64,000 nucleotides of DNA, from positions 16,255,901 to 16,319,900 of the forward strand of contig NC_079979.1 of assembly GCF_029852145.1 (NCBI RefSeq). The letters are read 5' to 3'. Below the pieces are notes generated by a model. That model ran no database searches and was not told the DNA's origin. It saw only the letters and a program-made list of their open reading frames with translations. The translations under genes and the position numbers were made by a program. The stretch is from Microplitis mediator (Eukaryota > Arthropoda > Insecta > Hymenoptera > Braconidae). Positions 1 to 12,600 of the stretch are shown here, one piece after another. Numbering within the stretch: position 1 is the first letter of the stretch; each line of letters begins with the position of its first letter.

Positions 1-382
1 CTGGCTCTAATAGACTAACTAAACTAGCTTGCAACTGCAAATTATGGATGTCACGTAAGTTTGTGACATCATATCGAAACTTGCTTTTCTGGTGCTATTG
101 ACTGACACAATATCATGTGAAATTTAACATTATAATTATTGCTAACCTTATAATCATACCGGGATAGACAAAGAAGTGACTCGAGAAATTTATGCAAATC
201 CATCTCTTTAACTTTAGATATGGAAACTGTTAATTTTTTTTTTTTTTTTTGATCGATTTGTATTTTTGTATATCACATTTTGAATAAATTTAAAGCATTT
301 GTTAATGACAAAGTACTTTTTTTTGACTGACGAAAAAAATAAATTTTAATGACGATTGGAAATTAGATTTATTTTTAAACAT
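1..382. other. Intergenic, no gene seen
   Basis: AT-rich sequence with a T-tract near 233-250 and no credible exon on either strand. It ends at the hairpin element that starts at 383. Confidence 0.5.
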
Positions 383-547
383 ACTCTCTTAAAATGAATC
401 AGTGAAAAGTGCTGCAAATCACTGAATGTTCACTGCATAAACAGTCCCAAGTATACCACTGATTGAATAAGTGGTATACTTGGGACTGTTTATGCAGTGA
501 ATATTCAGTGAATTACAGCACTTTTCAATGATTCATTTTAAGAGAGT
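383..547. mobile_element. Fold-back element, near-complete palindrome
   Basis: The two halves are nearly exact inverse copies: the left begins ACTCTCTTAAAATGAATCA and the right ends TGATTCATTTTAAGAGAGT, with the centre near 455-475. Arms of about 75 bases carry only a few mismatches. There is no coding capacity, so this is a non-autonomous snap-back element. A target duplication is not clear. Confidence 0.75.
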
Positions 548-922
548 AAACAAAAAGTATAAAAATTATCGGGTTAAAAATTTTTTCTTAGCGTCAGTTG
601 GAAATCACAAATTTTATGAAACATTTAAATTTATTCAAAATAAAAAAATTTTTTTTCTACTAAAATAAAATATCCAGCGTCAAATTAAATCTTATGATAG
701 ATTCTGCCAATATCGTAACTGAAAGCTAGAAAATCGAAAATATAACGTCATTTATTTATTTAATGAAAATTATTTAGAGGGAGTATTTTAGTTTGTATTT
801 AAAAAATATCGAGCACGTCAATTAATCACAGAATTAGAACATATATTGAGTCATAGAATTTCTAATGCTATCATAATTTTTACGGCACACAGCTTAATTA
901 CTTGACAGCTTAAACCCTTATT
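548..922. other. Intergenic, no gene seen
   Basis: AT-rich, with short A and T runs. No exon-like open frame and no clear repeat boundary. Confidence 0.45.
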
Positions 923-2106
923 ACACTGCAAAGAAAAAAAACTGGGGCACCCAGACGAAAAAAATATATATCCGGAAAAATCTGCATATATGAGACATAT
1001 ATTTTCATTCGTATGGGTAAATCCAGGTGGTGTAGATGTTAAAATTTTCATTGTTAATTTCAACACCAAAATCGGTGTAAATGTTCTTTACCGGTGTTAA
1101 AAAACATTCCTAGTGTTAAAATATTTTCCGGTGTTAAAAATATTTAACTTTGTGACTATTTTTACTTATTCGATCACTACAGTTAATTAGTATTTTTATT
1201 AATTAATTAAATTATTGGTGATTGAAGTGGTGGGTGTAAAATTGTGTAATTTTTAAATAAGTTACGTACAACATAAATAATTATTTAAATAAGTACATAG
1301 CAAAATTGGAATTGCCTTCAGATAATATTCATTAAATTTTTATAGTTGAAAATTGAAAGAAAATTGCAAATTTTCAAAAAAAGGAAAGTTATTGGTTTCG
1401 GTCCGATTTTCCAAAATCGAGTTTTCATCAGATGTCGACGTTTTGAGGTCCTAGGAAGCTATCCTGACTATTTCCGGGTGGATGTCCGCGCGTGTGTGTG
1501 TAAACTTTTTTTGTCCGACGATATCTTTGGAACGAATCAACCGATTTGAACGTACTTGGTGGCAATCGAAAGGGCTCACCAAAACTTAGAATTGATTAGA
1601 CTTTGGAGTAGATCGATCATGTTGTTTACGACTTGTAAGAAGAATAAAAATTTAAAATTTTTTTCCTTTTTTGTTTTTTGCGTATGACTTATAAACCACT
1701 TGCCTGATTCGCCTCAAAATGTAGTCAGTTTAAAGTCTTGTTGAGCCCTTTCGATTGCCACCAAAAACGTTCAAATCGGTTCATTCCATCCAAAGATATC
1801 GTCGGACAAAAATTATAATTTTTCAGTGAAGGTATGTTTTACCGGCCTAACAAATTTTCGAGCTCAAAAATTTACAAGTAATAATGTTTCCAAGCTCTCT
1901 GAGCTCGAAAACAGCGGAAAGTTTTGGGGCTGGCCCGTTGTGTCAGGTGGTTTTCAGATTTTTTTTTTTTAATTTCTATACATGGAATTTTTTTTACACA
2001 CCGATGTAACACCGCCAAATCACACCGCCTACACCGGCGTAATTTTATCTTAACACCACGTAGTGTTAAATTGAGTCGATTTTTAACACCGCTCTTTTTA
2101 CAGCGT
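923..2106 (-). mobile_element. Inverted-repeat element, GGTGTTAAA family (copy 1), reversed
   Basis: The right end (CTTTTTACAGCGT, to 2106) is the inverse of the left end of the copies at 5677 and 38666 (CACTGTAAAAAGAG), and the left end ACACTGCAAAGAAAAAAA (923) is a diverged inverse of their right end. Both flanks are packed with the word GGTGTTAAA or its complement, often next to CACCGG or CCGGTG. The middle (about 1345-1830) is a different repeat, shared with 28513-28740, so this is a nested insertion. No open frame is convincing. Confidence 0.7.
1345..1830. repeat. Dispersed repeat nested in the preceding element
   Basis: The stretch around 1368-1480, with GTTATTGGTTTCGGTCCGAT and AAGCTATCCTGACTA, recurs at about 28545-28645 with the same order of words. 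The word pair ending in CCAAAGATATCGTCGGACAAA near 1790-1810 is the inverse of TTTGTCCGACGATATCTTTGG near 1508-1530, so the unit is itself an inverted repeat. It probably derives from a longer transposon; no transposase is visible. Confidence 0.65.
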
Positions 2107-3180
2107 ACAAATAAATCAACTCACGAAGAAAGTACAAAAAGTGCAAACACAAGGAATTAAAAATTAGTAAAAAGAGAGTATTAAAAGAACGTCCATCACT
2201 CGAAAGGTTCCACTCGAATCTGTAAGGGAAATTAACAATGTTTTCTTTGGGTTCTCATCTCAAGAATCTCTCGTACCTAAAGTAGCCTTATGCAGCGCCA
2301 AAGAATGTCTTATTTTAACGGCTAGATTCATCGTGTTAGCCTCAACTCAACTCAACTTAACTCAACTCACCTCTACTCTACTCTACTCTACTCTAGTCTT
2401 CTCAACAAAACTCAGCTCAAAAGCTCTCGACATTTTAATAATTTTATTAAATCGAAATTTATAAGTATTAAAAAGTTCTTTTACCGTTTATTCTCTTGTA
2501 GATTAAATTAAAACACATACCTCTTACTTGGTATTTATATTAATTAATACCAACTACAAAGAGAATAATTGTTATTTAATTTATAAAAATATAATTGAAT
2601 TATAATTAATCTTGTTTGTTATATACTGGAGCAAAGTTATTCAGAAAATAAATCGAGATGAGAAATAACAGGATAAGCGGATTGAACGTTACGTAAAAAT
2701 GTGAGCAGTCGTTTAAATGATTGAAGTAGAGAGTGAAAGAAAGAGGAAAAAGAGGGTAAGAGGGTGAGGGTAAGGGTAAGAGAGGACAAGTCAAGAAAGT
2801 TTACCGTACGATTCTGAGAAAGTACTATTCGCTTTTGGTCTTTCCTATCGAAATTAAATCTGACGTCAAGATTTCCCCTACGCGAATCCGGAAGCTTGTA
2901 TTTAGAAGAGAAGAGGGTAAAGATAACTGGCATTTTCTCTTTCTCCCTTCTTATCGCCTAAAAAATACTCTATTATATTTACACATATATACATTTATGC
3001 GGGATAATAGAATAAAATCCATACGATCGTATCAAAATAATTTATTTATGGCAATTAAACTGTCAAAACTTTATTTATGACATTAATTACTGATACTGAA
3101 CTAATTTAATACTTGTCGAAATTATGTTATTTATTTTATTAATCATTCAGGATACGAGACCATAGAAAATTAAAATTTAT
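2107..3180. other. Intergenic with short tandem repeats, no gene seen
   Basis: Contains CTCAA then CTCTA pentamer runs (about 2338-2420) and a purine-rich strand (about 2725-2790, AGAGGGTGAGGGTAAG type). Open frames on both strands are low complexity and lack splice or family support. The 2800-2950 part is less repetitive and could be regulatory, but nothing recognisable is seen. Confidence 0.45.
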
Positions 3181-3545
3181 GGGAGAGGAGACAAGACGGG
3201 TCTCTGGTTTAAGAATTTTATCAGTTTATTGTCAAAATAGCTGGCACATTTTATCACGATGGACTAAAAAGTAAAATCGGGTAAATAGATTTCCAAAATT
3301 AAAAAAAAAGGGGAATGATAGTTCAGAAAATTTTAAATAATCAATTTTTGCGGTTTTCATATTTTTTTGAAGCCAAAATGTTTAATAGCAAAATATAGTC
3401 ACTGGGATAAGTTGGACTTCCAGAAATTAAAAAAAATGTTTTTCCTTATTTTTGAGTTTCCAAATTTTATGTTTATTTTTACAAAAATTTTTTGCCTCAG
3501 TGAGTTTGCACAATTTTTGGAGTGAGCGATTTGCCCCCTCCCCTA
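3181..3545. repeat. Degenerate GGGGCAAAA-type inverted repeat
   Basis: Starts near GGGAGAGGAGACAAGACGGG and ends near TTTGCCCCCTCCCCT. The ends are roughly inverse and resemble the cleaner AGGGGAGACCGGGGCAAGA termini of the elements at 45523 and 62982. The interior is A/T-rich without a gene. Confidence 0.4.
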
Positions 3546-4324
3546 CTGATATCTTAGTATTCATTTCCAAAAAAAAATGGTGAATTTTTGTAGGCAATAT
3601 GAAATCAGGGCTTTTTTTAATTTTTAAAAATTAATTTCAATTTTGACAAAAACTTTTCGGATGAAAATTGATGAATAAAATTCTATGAGAATTGAATATA
3701 GAAAATATGTCATCTGTTCGATGATAAGGTGGTAAATTATCAGCTGTCAAACTCAAAAAATTGTAAGCAAACAAAATTTTTGAGCCCAAAAATAAAAAGA
3801 GCTAGAATATAATCAAGCTACAATAGTGTAATTGATACTTATTTTGTAAGCTTAAACATGGATTTCAAGGAAATGAGTTATGTCTTATCATTTAGAAGTT
3901 ATTAAATGACTAAGCTGCAAAAATAAGCTTTTTTTATTTTTTGTGAAATTTTCGATATCATCAAATTGTTGGAAAAGATGTTTAAAAAAATTAAGTCTTG
4001 CAGTGAAAATTAAAGCTAAGCGTCCAAATTCTCGGATACTTTTTATAGAATTGAGTTATCATTTTCGGTTCGAAAGTTATTTAAGGACAAAGCCAGAAAA
4101 TTCATTTTTATAAAAATAAAAAAAAATTCCAAACACTCACGACTTCCAAACTAATCGACCGATTGGGCTCATCTTCGAACTTGATCAAGGTAATCGTCCA
4201 ATGAATAAGTCTATAAAATTTCATTAAGATCCGTTAAGAATTGCGGGCGCTATCGTGATGACAAGGCACGTGATATCGTATATATATACATAAACTTTTG
4301 AGTAGATGATATTTGTTGACTCTA
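3546..4324. repeat. Diverged dispersed repeat (sister of 13000-13500), left part
   Basis: From about 4140 to 4322 the sequence matches about 13008-13115 and 13321-13395 word for word in places (TCATCTTCGAACTT, TTTCATTAAGATCCGTTAA, ATAAACTTTTGA). Upstream of 4130 the match is weaker. The unit continues after the element at 4325-4805. No gene is seen. Confidence 0.6.
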
Positions 4325-4805
4325 CACTGTTAGAAGTATTTATTTGAGCCAAATAAATATTTGTTAATAGTTAATGAATGATTTATTAAATGAGATTTAT
4401 TTGGACCAAATAAGCCATTTCTTAATAGTTAATAAATGGCTTATTTGAATAGAAAGAAATGACACGTGATGTTAATTAAATAAGGTTATGACAAATATTT
4501 TATAGGACTGTTTAATTTTATTTTTTTAAAGAAAATAATACACACAATTAATGTTAATTGAAGATAAAAATAATTATACAAAAGATTTAAAAAAAATGAA
4601 ATATTATAATAAATTTTTACTAACAATCACACTCATTCCATTCAAAGTTATAACCTGAACTTCATGTGTCATTTCTTTCTATTCAAATAAGCCATTTATT
4701 AACTATTAAGAAATGGCTTATTTGGCTCAAATAAATCTCACTTAATAAATCATTTATTAACTATTAATAAATCTTATTTGGCTCAAATAAATACTTCTAA
4801 CAGTG
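4325..4805. mobile_element. Inverted-repeat element with TTTATTTGAGCCAAATAAA word (copy 1)
   Basis: A 481-base element from CACTGTTAGAAGTATTTATT to its inverse, flanked by TA on both sides (4323-4324 and 4806-4807). The sister repeat near 13385-13400 (AACCTACTCG) shows the site without the element and with a single TA, so a TA target duplication is supported by comparison. Words such as AATAAGCCATTT and its inverse recur in both orientations. No open frame. Confidence 0.85.
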
Positions 4806-5676
4806 TACTAGGTAAAATAAGATATGTGGTGGCAAAATTCTTTGATATTTCGATCATGAGACCCATTGCAATAGTCCGATTTCTATAGAAATCAACCTAA
4901 AACGTCAACAATAAAAGTGTAAAAATTTTTCAGATATAAAATTTAAAAAATGTCTATAAATTTTAATTAGATCGGTTGCTGCTTTAATTATCATGTGATG
5001 TAAAATAACGTCACATTGTCTCTATAAAACATTTGTAAAATTGTAAAGTAGTGAATAAAAGCTAAACGCGCAGCGTAGTCTATTAAAAAATTGTTAGCTC
5101 ATGAGAAATGATACTGTAAGGTAACAAAAAAGCTCGAGGCGCTGAAGACAAAACAGATGTCAGGCGAAGCCGCGGAATGCATTTTCATTGAGCCAGATGT
5201 ATATATATCACATTTATCACGACAAGATAAACTTGTATCACGTGCATCAAGCGTCAACTGATGTGTTTTCATAGCATAGCTTCAAGTACACCCGTCTAGA
5301 CGTATTCACAGCCACAAAGCCGTACTTTTGTAACACTTGCGGTTGTTTTCCCTCTTCTACGATTTAACGCTTGTGTGCAATCTCTATTTTATTTTATATA
5401 CACCTTTCGTATACGTGCAATTTATATACCTATATCTATCTATCTATCTGTCTATCTGGTTTTTCCTCAGTAAAGTATGGAAAACACACTCTTTTAACGT
5501 TAGCTTTGCACCTCACTATATTCAATCTAGATTTACCCCGAGGTAACAGATACGCTGAGTGATATGAGATAGATACTTCAAGACACTAGAGAATCCTATA
5601 CGGATATTGTTGTCAACTTTATTTCTGTTTTTGTTTTTAACTTTTAAAAGGAAAAATTTAATCATTTTTTTTCATG
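4806..5676. repeat. Dispersed repeat continuing, then intergenic with TATC run
   Basis: 4808-4905 continues the unit shared with 13400-13470 (GGCAAAATTCTTTGA...ATTTCTATAGAAATC). Beyond about 5050 the sequence is more complex and apparently single-copy, with a TATC/TCTA run at about 5428-5456. No exon was recognised. Confidence 0.5.
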
Positions 5677-6625
5677 CACTGTAAAAAGAGTGGTGTTAAA
5701 AATGGGCTCATTTTAACTCCATCCGGTGTTAAAATGAAATAACACCGGTGTAGGATGCGTCCGCTTGGAGTATTAACTATTAAGATTATAAAGCACAAAA
5801 AATGTCAGTTCTTTATGAAAATTAATAAAAAATATCATACATTAACAAGTACACGGTAAGAAATGCATGGCGTTCAACACCATGCTGGTATGGTCTCAAG
5901 ACAGATACTAAAATAGTATGTGAAATATTCCAAGACAGTATTGTAACGAGTCCCAAAAGTATAGCGTTATTTAGTATACTGTATAGTACTAGAGCTATTG
6001 TATTGCTCACACGTATGCATAGCAGGCACGGCGAAACAGCATGGCCTGAGAGCCATTCTACAATGCCGAGGGCACAATGCTACTAGTTTTTTCCGCCATA
6101 ATTTTTAGCGTGTCAATTAATGTATACTATCGTATTACCCCCAAAAATATATAGAGGTCGTAAGACTAGGTTTATCGGCCAGAAGCAATGTGCATACGGC
6201 AACGCAGTATGGGCCTGACGGCCATACTAACATTGCGGCGTCCGCGACACCTATTGCCAATGTTACCATTCCCGCAATGGTTGTATCATCTATGCATACA
6301 AGTTTATAACCTATAAAAATCTTCAATACCATACAGTATGGCGTTCACGCCCATACTGGCATAGTGATATCCGCAAAATATTTCTTACCGTGTATAGTGA
6401 TCGAGTAAGTAAAAATATTCACAAAGTAAAATATTTTAACACCGGTCTAGAATATCTACACCGGCGGTGGCGTTATTTTAACACCAGAGAATGTTTTTTA
6501 TCATCGGTACAGAATATTTACACCGGTGGCGGCGTTATTTTTACACCGCTTTCGGTGTCGAAATTTAACACCGCCGATTTTAACATCTACACCACTTGGA
6601 CTTACCTCGGTGATTTTTTACAGTG
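5677..6625. mobile_element. Inverted-repeat element, GGTGTTAAA family (copy 2), interrupted
   Basis: Begins CACTGTAAAAAGAGTGGTGT and ends GGTGATTTTTTACAGTG. Internally GGTGTTAAA and its complement TTTAACACC recur many times. It is interrupted by another element at 5852-6392. The copy at 38666-39140 lacks that insert and joins AACAAG directly to TATAGTGATCG. Confidence 0.85.
5852..6392. mobile_element. CACGGTAAG element (copy 1), nested
   Basis: A 541-base element with ends CACGGTAAGAAAT and ATTTCTTACCGTG, flanked by TA at 5850-5851 and 6393-6394. The empty site survives in the sister copy of the host element (about 38928-38942) with one TA, which gives the insertion point. Words such as GGCGTTCA/CGCCATAC and CAATGCC recur in both strands. 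The open frames are short and look incidental. TA duplication is typical of Tc1/mariner-mobilised MITEs; that assignment is inference. Confidence 0.88.
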
Positions 6626-7100
6626 TAAAAAAAACTGCCAGAGATATTGATAAATAAAATTAATGTGTAAATTTAAACAAAGAGCTTTTAAAGTATAAGA
6701 TTGATAGAATAGGATGTGAAGGTTTTTTTTTACACCCGCCTGAAGTTACAAATTTTTATCGTAAATCGTATTTATTAGTTGGTGTAGAGACTTTATAGGT
6801 ATAATAGTGTGGAGGATGGAAAAGGGCGCGTGAGCTAGAATGAAGACAGACGCGGTTGTCAAGTAAGCGCGGAGCAGAAGGCCAGAGATGGGGATTGGTG
6901 CAAAGCGTTTACCGCACAATGGGGCGGCCTATTGTCATGCAGATTCCCCTTTGCCTAATATAAAGTGATCATCAGGGGCATCCAGACAATCCCTGAACAC
7001 GTTAGCACCTAGCCTACTCGCTTATTTAAATGTGTGGGTAGCTGCGCAGTTTATATATATCTATATATGTATCTACATGTATATAGAGATAGATAGTTGG

Positions 7101-7130
7101 GAGCAAAAGGGTTTCAGACCCCTTTTGCTC
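7101..7130. repeat. Short hairpin
   Basis: GAGCAAAAGGG pairs with CCCTTTTGCTC across a tight centre (TTTCAGAC). Too short for a typical miRNA precursor, and there is no U-tract suggesting a terminator. Function unknown. Confidence 0.5.
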
Positions 7131-7784
7131 GTCACACAATTTACTTTGATGTGTGCGTAGGCTGCGTGATGTGGATACATGCTGGTACCCTTCTGAAGCC
7201 TCGATGATTGAAGGGAAATGTAGATATATACATATAAATATATGTACATTTCTCTCGGATGATACAGCATTTGCCAATTTCACCCTCATCCCTTTGCTGT
7301 CAGTAACTGTACCAATATCGTGATAACATTTTTTCATTTGGTGTTTAATATTTTTTTTTTTATTTTATGTGGCAAAAAAAAAATTATAAAAAACCAGAAA
7401 AAAAATTTTATGCACTTTTTGTCAAATAAAATTTTTATTGTTGTGATTGATGACAGACCACATTATAGTTTATCAATTAAAATTTTAATTTCGTATACCC
7501 TTATATGATATATCAAATAAAATCTTTTAGGCTATTTCATGATCCATTGCTTTGAGAATATATATTATTATTATTATGATTACTCGAAATTTTTGAATGA
7601 AATTTTAATAAAATAGTAAACTAAAATAACTTACAAGTACAGCAAAATTTATAGAAAATTTTTGCCGAATGTGTAATGAATAATTTTCAAATTCGGCTTT
7701 AAGTTCCCAGTTCCTATTTTTTTCGCAGTGTTTTTCATTGGTAAATGAAACCATTGCACGGTACGAAATATACCAATAAAGAAA

Positions 7785-7875
7785 ACTACAAGTGTAAGTT
7801 GGTAAATCGTGAATAATTGAGATGAAAATTTACGGCTGCTTGAAAAATTTTGAGACTAAAAGTTACCGAAAATGA
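7785..7875. repeat. Diverged copy of the sequence upstream of the secreted-protein gene
   Basis: Shares AAGTGTAAGTTGGTAA, GAATAATTG, TTGAAAAATTTTGAGA and AGTTACCGAAAATGATATAT with 14246-14332, in the same order and orientation. This could be the relic 5' end of a lost paralogue or a regulatory duplication. Confidence 0.55.
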
Positions 7876-8072
7876 TATATACCCGAGTCAAAATTTAACC
7901 GCTTCAAGTACTCAATATACTTACAGAGCTATTTTAGTACTTGAGATTCTTAAGTGGATCTAAATAAGTATTTTTCACACATCATACTTTCGCGATCTAA
8001 GAGTATTAATATTTATCTTCTTTAGAGTTAAATTTGTATAGAATTGTTCTCCTTCATTGTAATAGATCCATA

Positions 8073-8301
8073 CACGGAAAAAATTAAGTAATAGAAATTA
8101 CTATTGAGTTATGGTAAAATTTTACACCATCAATAGATAGTAGTGAATACATACAGGATTGTAACAATTATTATAAATATGGTGAATGTTACAATCCAGA
8201 TGATTTATACAATCATCGAGATAGTATTTACTACTATCTATTGATTGTAGAAAATTTTACCATAACTAGATAGCAATTCCTATTATTTGATTTTCTCCGT
8301 G
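8073..8301. mobile_element. CACGGAAAAAA element with TATGGTAAAATTTTAC word
   Basis: Ends CACGGAAAAAATTAAGTAAT and the approximate inverse TTATTTGATTTTCTCCGTG, flanked by TA (8071-8072, 8302-8303). The two halves are near-inverse, centred around 8175-8185, with GATTGTAAC/GTTACAATC words. Fold-back MITE with no coding capacity. Confidence 0.8.
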
Positions 8302-8315
8302 TAAAAGGATCTATA

Positions 8316-8836
8316 CACGGTAAGAAATGTTTTGCGGATATCACTATGCCAGTATGGGCGTGAACGCCATACTGTATGGAATCGATGATTTTTATAGGTT
8401 ATAAAATTGTATGCATAGGTGATTCAACCATTGCGGGAATAGTAACATTGGCAATAGTTGTCGCGGACGCCACAATGTCAGTATGGCCGTCAGGCCACAT
8501 TGCTTCTGGCCGATAAACCTAGTCTAACGACATCTATATATTTTTGGTGGTAATACAATAGTATACATTGATTGACACACCAAAAATTATGGCGGGAAAA
8601 ACTAGTAGCATTGTGCCCTCGGCATTGTAGAATGGCTCTCAGGCCATTCTGTTTCGCCGTGCCTGCTATGCATACGTGTGAGCAATACAATAGCTCCAGT
8701 ACTATACAGTATAGTAAATAACGCTCTAGTTCTGGGACTCATTACAATACTGTCTTGGAATATTTCACATACTATTTTAGTATCTGTCTTGAGACCATGC
8801 CAGCATAGTGTTGAACGCCATGCATTTTTTACTGTG
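8316..8836. mobile_element. CACGGTAAG element (copy 2), reversed
   Basis: The inverse of 5852-6392 with a few per cent divergence; its right end has drifted to TTTTTTACTGTG. It is flanked by TA (8314-8315 and 8837-8838), and only about 15 bases separate it from the element at 8073-8301. No gene. Confidence 0.82.
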
Positions 8837-9576
8837 TACTTGCAAAGAAATTGTTCGTAAAAATTACCCAAAAAGTTTGATACTGTGAGGACATGTAGTA
8901 AGTATCAAAATTTTTTTTATGCACATTGCAAAATACTCTACTCGATAGCACATAAATGAAATGCAATTTCTACTTAGAACACAGCAAAAATTTAGTTACT
9001 GTCTGGATGTCCTTATAGTGCCAACCTTTATGGATGATTTTCACTCCAAAATTATCTGCGTGTAGAGTTAAATTTTGAGTACAATACAACAAACACATCC
9101 AAGTAACATTTCAGGGGAAAAGAAATTCTCTACAACAAAATTAAATCAAACTTCGTTTTTTACTTCAATTGCTTAAAAAAAATTTTAATTTAGTCGAACA
9201 GGACAATTTATTATTTTTTAAAAATTTGGTTTGAACTAGTCATAATTATTATTGCTGTTATAATAATAAAAATATTAATAATAATAATAATAATAATAAT
9301 AAGACCTCAAAGTAAATTTGAGAGAAGATATAAAATACTTGACAGATAAAAGTCCCTTCAGAGTTGGTCGCTTACAAAAGAGGGTAGAAAAGCATATCTG
9401 TATCATGAAGAAAACGAGCCAGCAGTAAGAAGGGATATTCTATGTTGTAACTGTTGTTGTGTTTGTGAGTTACGTCAGGTGTACTTTGTTCTGAATAAGA
9501 CATAGTTTTAAATCTTTATGACTTTCTACTGGCGTAACAAGCGCACAACAAAACCACAGCTTACTTCTAAGGTTTT
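8837..9576. other. Intergenic, no gene seen
   Basis: Downstream flank of the secreted-protein gene. It contains an AAT trinucleotide run (about 9268-9302) and otherwise unremarkable AT-rich DNA. Confidence 0.5.
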
Positions 9577-9582
9577 TTTATT
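9577..9582 (-). terminator. Putative poly(A) signal of the secreted-protein gene
   Basis: AATAAA on the minus strand, about 65 bases past the stop codon at 9648. Consistent with a short 3' UTR; not verified. Confidence 0.45.
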
Positions 9583-9647
9583 CAACATTTTTATTATCGC
9601 TTTTTACCATTCTACATGATCATCATCACAATAAAATTTAAATAATA

Positions 9648-12600
9648 CTATTTTGCCAAAGCAGGATTCATTGGAATGTTTTTAATAAACGGTTCAAATA
9701 ACGAGCCAGGAGCGAGTGGATTTGGTTTTTTTTCAACCGGCTGAGCTACGTCATAATTGACGCAGCCATTTTTTAATTTTTTCACACTCAAGTTTCTTAA
9801 ATTCGTTGCATTCTGTGTCCAGTCTACCAAAATCTATAAAAACAACAATTATTATTTTATACCTTTGAAATTAATTTCTCTTTTTTTTCCAGATGTCTCT
9901 TTGAATTGTTTTAATTACCTTCGCTATTAAACAAGGTTCTTTCTCAACTTCCGTACTATTAACTGCACAATTAAGTCCTTCGACAGTTAAATTTTCATGA
10001 CTTTTGCACCATAAATCGCTACAATTTGTTAATGTATATTTTATTAAATGACCAGAACTTGCAGTTTTCTAAAATAAAAGTTCAAAATATTTCTTATTAA
10101 TTTTCTAAATCATTAAAAAAAAAAGGTAACTCACTTCACCAAATCCTACTTCGGCTTCAAAATTGATTTTATTATCTACAGGCAATGATGGAGAAATATT
10201 TTTCACCCACCAATCAGTGTTCTTACAATTTTCAAATAATATATTTTTAGTGAACTGAAAAATTAATAAATTAGTCAAAAAAATTATTTCATATAAAATT
10301 AATTAAAATAATGAAGTATTTTGATTAAATTTTCAATGATTGTGAAGATGAGCCGAAGGTTACTGTAGCAAACTAAAAAACTTTGTCTAAAGTTTGTACA
10401 CAGAAAAAAAGTATTTTTTGGCGCAAAAAATTCTTACTCACTCCAAGAAAATTTTCGATTACCCCAAGAAATTTTTGCATTTTATATTGAAAACAAAAAT
10501 TTTTTCTGGTCGGACAAAAATTGCACACCTCAAGCGCAAAAACGCTAGGGTGCTTTATGATCGCTCTAAATTTTTTGACTCATTCTCACATTAAATTATC
10601 TCGACTTTTTCGATTACACTAAAATGGGCCAAATTTTATACCAACACAAAGACAATTTATTAAAGAATAATTTCGACCCAATATTAAGTCGATTAATTAT
10701 TCCAATAATTAAATATAAATTATTTTAATCCCAGTGACACGAGTTGTCAATTGTCGTGTATGAAACTTAGTAGACCAAATAACTCTCGATAGACACAATT
10801 AATCGGTCTAACTTTTTTTTTATTATCTTTGTATTTTTGATAACAAGAACCCTATTGAAAATTACTGTCTAAATCTTTTTAGTTTAATTGTAATTAATTA
10901 AAAACGTAAAACTGATTATTCACGAAAAGTTTAGCGGCCATTTTTATTTTTACTATTGTTATTATTACAAAAGTAAAATTTTTTTTCTTGTTTTCTCCCC
11001 ATCAACTACTGGCAGCAGCACTAGCGTAAAACAGTAGGATTGAAAAAAAAAGAGCGACATCTACAACAAAAATGCGCGATATTTAGAAAAAATTTGAATA
11101 AAAATAAAAAACTAAACCGGAATTAAAAAATAAAAAAATCAAATTAATAATTTAAAAGTTGAATAAAAATTCATAATAAAAAAAAAAATAAAAGTAATGA
11201 TTAAAAATAAAATGAGCGATTGAGGTGTGCAAATTTGGATTTTCCGACATTTTTTTTGTCTTCAATTCATACTGCAAAATATTTCTTGCGTCAAGAAATC
11301 TTTTTGTTTCTGTGTAATCACAAGACATTTAGTGGTTGAAATACACGGAAAGAACAATAAATGTAAAATTTAATATTTACACTGTGATCTCAACATTGTA
11401 AATAATAGAGAAATTTTTTTTATCTGTGTAACATGTTAAATAAAGCAAGCAGCGGGTATTGAAACCATCTGGCGAGCAAAATGTAATGTAGAATCTTGTA
11501 TGACGTTAACTCGCTAAAGAAGTAATAAAATTGTGCTGATATTTCGGTGACTGCAGTTAAATTTAGTGTTACTCGACGTACCGGGTGCATTCAATTACAT
11601 TATATTTTTCCTTTTTCTACGTCATTATTCCACGAGGTGAATTTGAAACCAAAAATCCTACGTTACTAAAATAACGAAAAATCAATAGCTCTGCGGTGTT
11701 ATTACATTATTATGTACAGCTAAAATAGCGTAATTTATTTGATGAACATGATGTCATTTGACAATAGGGATGAAAAGCACGGAAATGTGTCATACATTTT
11801 TTCATGTTTAACCGCAGAACCCAAAAGCCATTAAGTACAAAATATAATAATATAATGTGGTATATGCTCTCATTCCTTTATCACTTGGTCATTTCATATT
11901 TTTTTTATGTTATTTTTTTACTCGACATTATAGTCACCATTACATTTCATACAAAATGACCGGTGACCACTACTGTCCATCGTGTATCTATATATCTATA
12001 TGTGTATGTATGCTGTATGGTAGATGCCCAGAGGCTAGGAGAGAGCTTAGTGAATGCTTCTGCATACGCTCTCGACCATAGAAATAAATGGCTTTTGTAA
12101 TATGACAGTAGAGTGTATGCTGGTTGTAGTTTCACATTAATCATTAAATTTACATTAAACTTATATCACTCTTTTGTATATATATTTAGTATTTTATCCT
12201 TCTCCATTAGAGAAAAAATGATATAAAATATTGGAAATAATACTTTATACATTTGTCAAAAAAAAAAAAAAAAAAGAAAAAAAGTGCACACCTCAAATGC
12301 TCATATACCAAAAATATAAATAGCGGTCCCGTTTTAAATGATACAAAAATTTCTGTATTATTGACATTTGAATAATGATCAGTTGATTTGATTTTTGATT
12401 AATTTTATACGGTGGCTAAGTACCACTTGGTAAAGTAATAAAAGGCCATTCGGAATCCGAAATGGAAGTATTAGATTTCTTACGATAATTGTTCCACTTT
12501 AAAAAAAAAAAAAAGGCCATTCGGCATCTGAAACGGAAGTAGATTTCTCACTTTAATCAAACCGTTAATGATAGATGTACCCATTACAATGTTATTTAGA

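Larger units (their letters stand above)
6626..8072. other. Intergenic, mostly single-copy, no gene seen
   Basis: Contains a moderately GC-rich part (6800-7330), a perfect short hairpin at 7101-7130 with flanking TATA/GATA runs, then AT-rich DNA. About 7785-7875 resembles about 14255-14330 upstream of the secreted-protein gene. Open frames here have no recognisable domain. Confidence 0.45.

Noticed and set aside
5822..6332. Conserved short frames recurring at 8490-8871, 15309-15580 and 39246-39459
   Set aside because: The recurrence reflects four copies of the CACGGTAAG element; the frames shift and break between copies.
9648..9833. Calling the secreted protein an ML/NPC2 protein
   Set aside because: Only the C-X4-C pair and a V-D-W stretch are suggestive; the remaining cysteine spacing does not fit.
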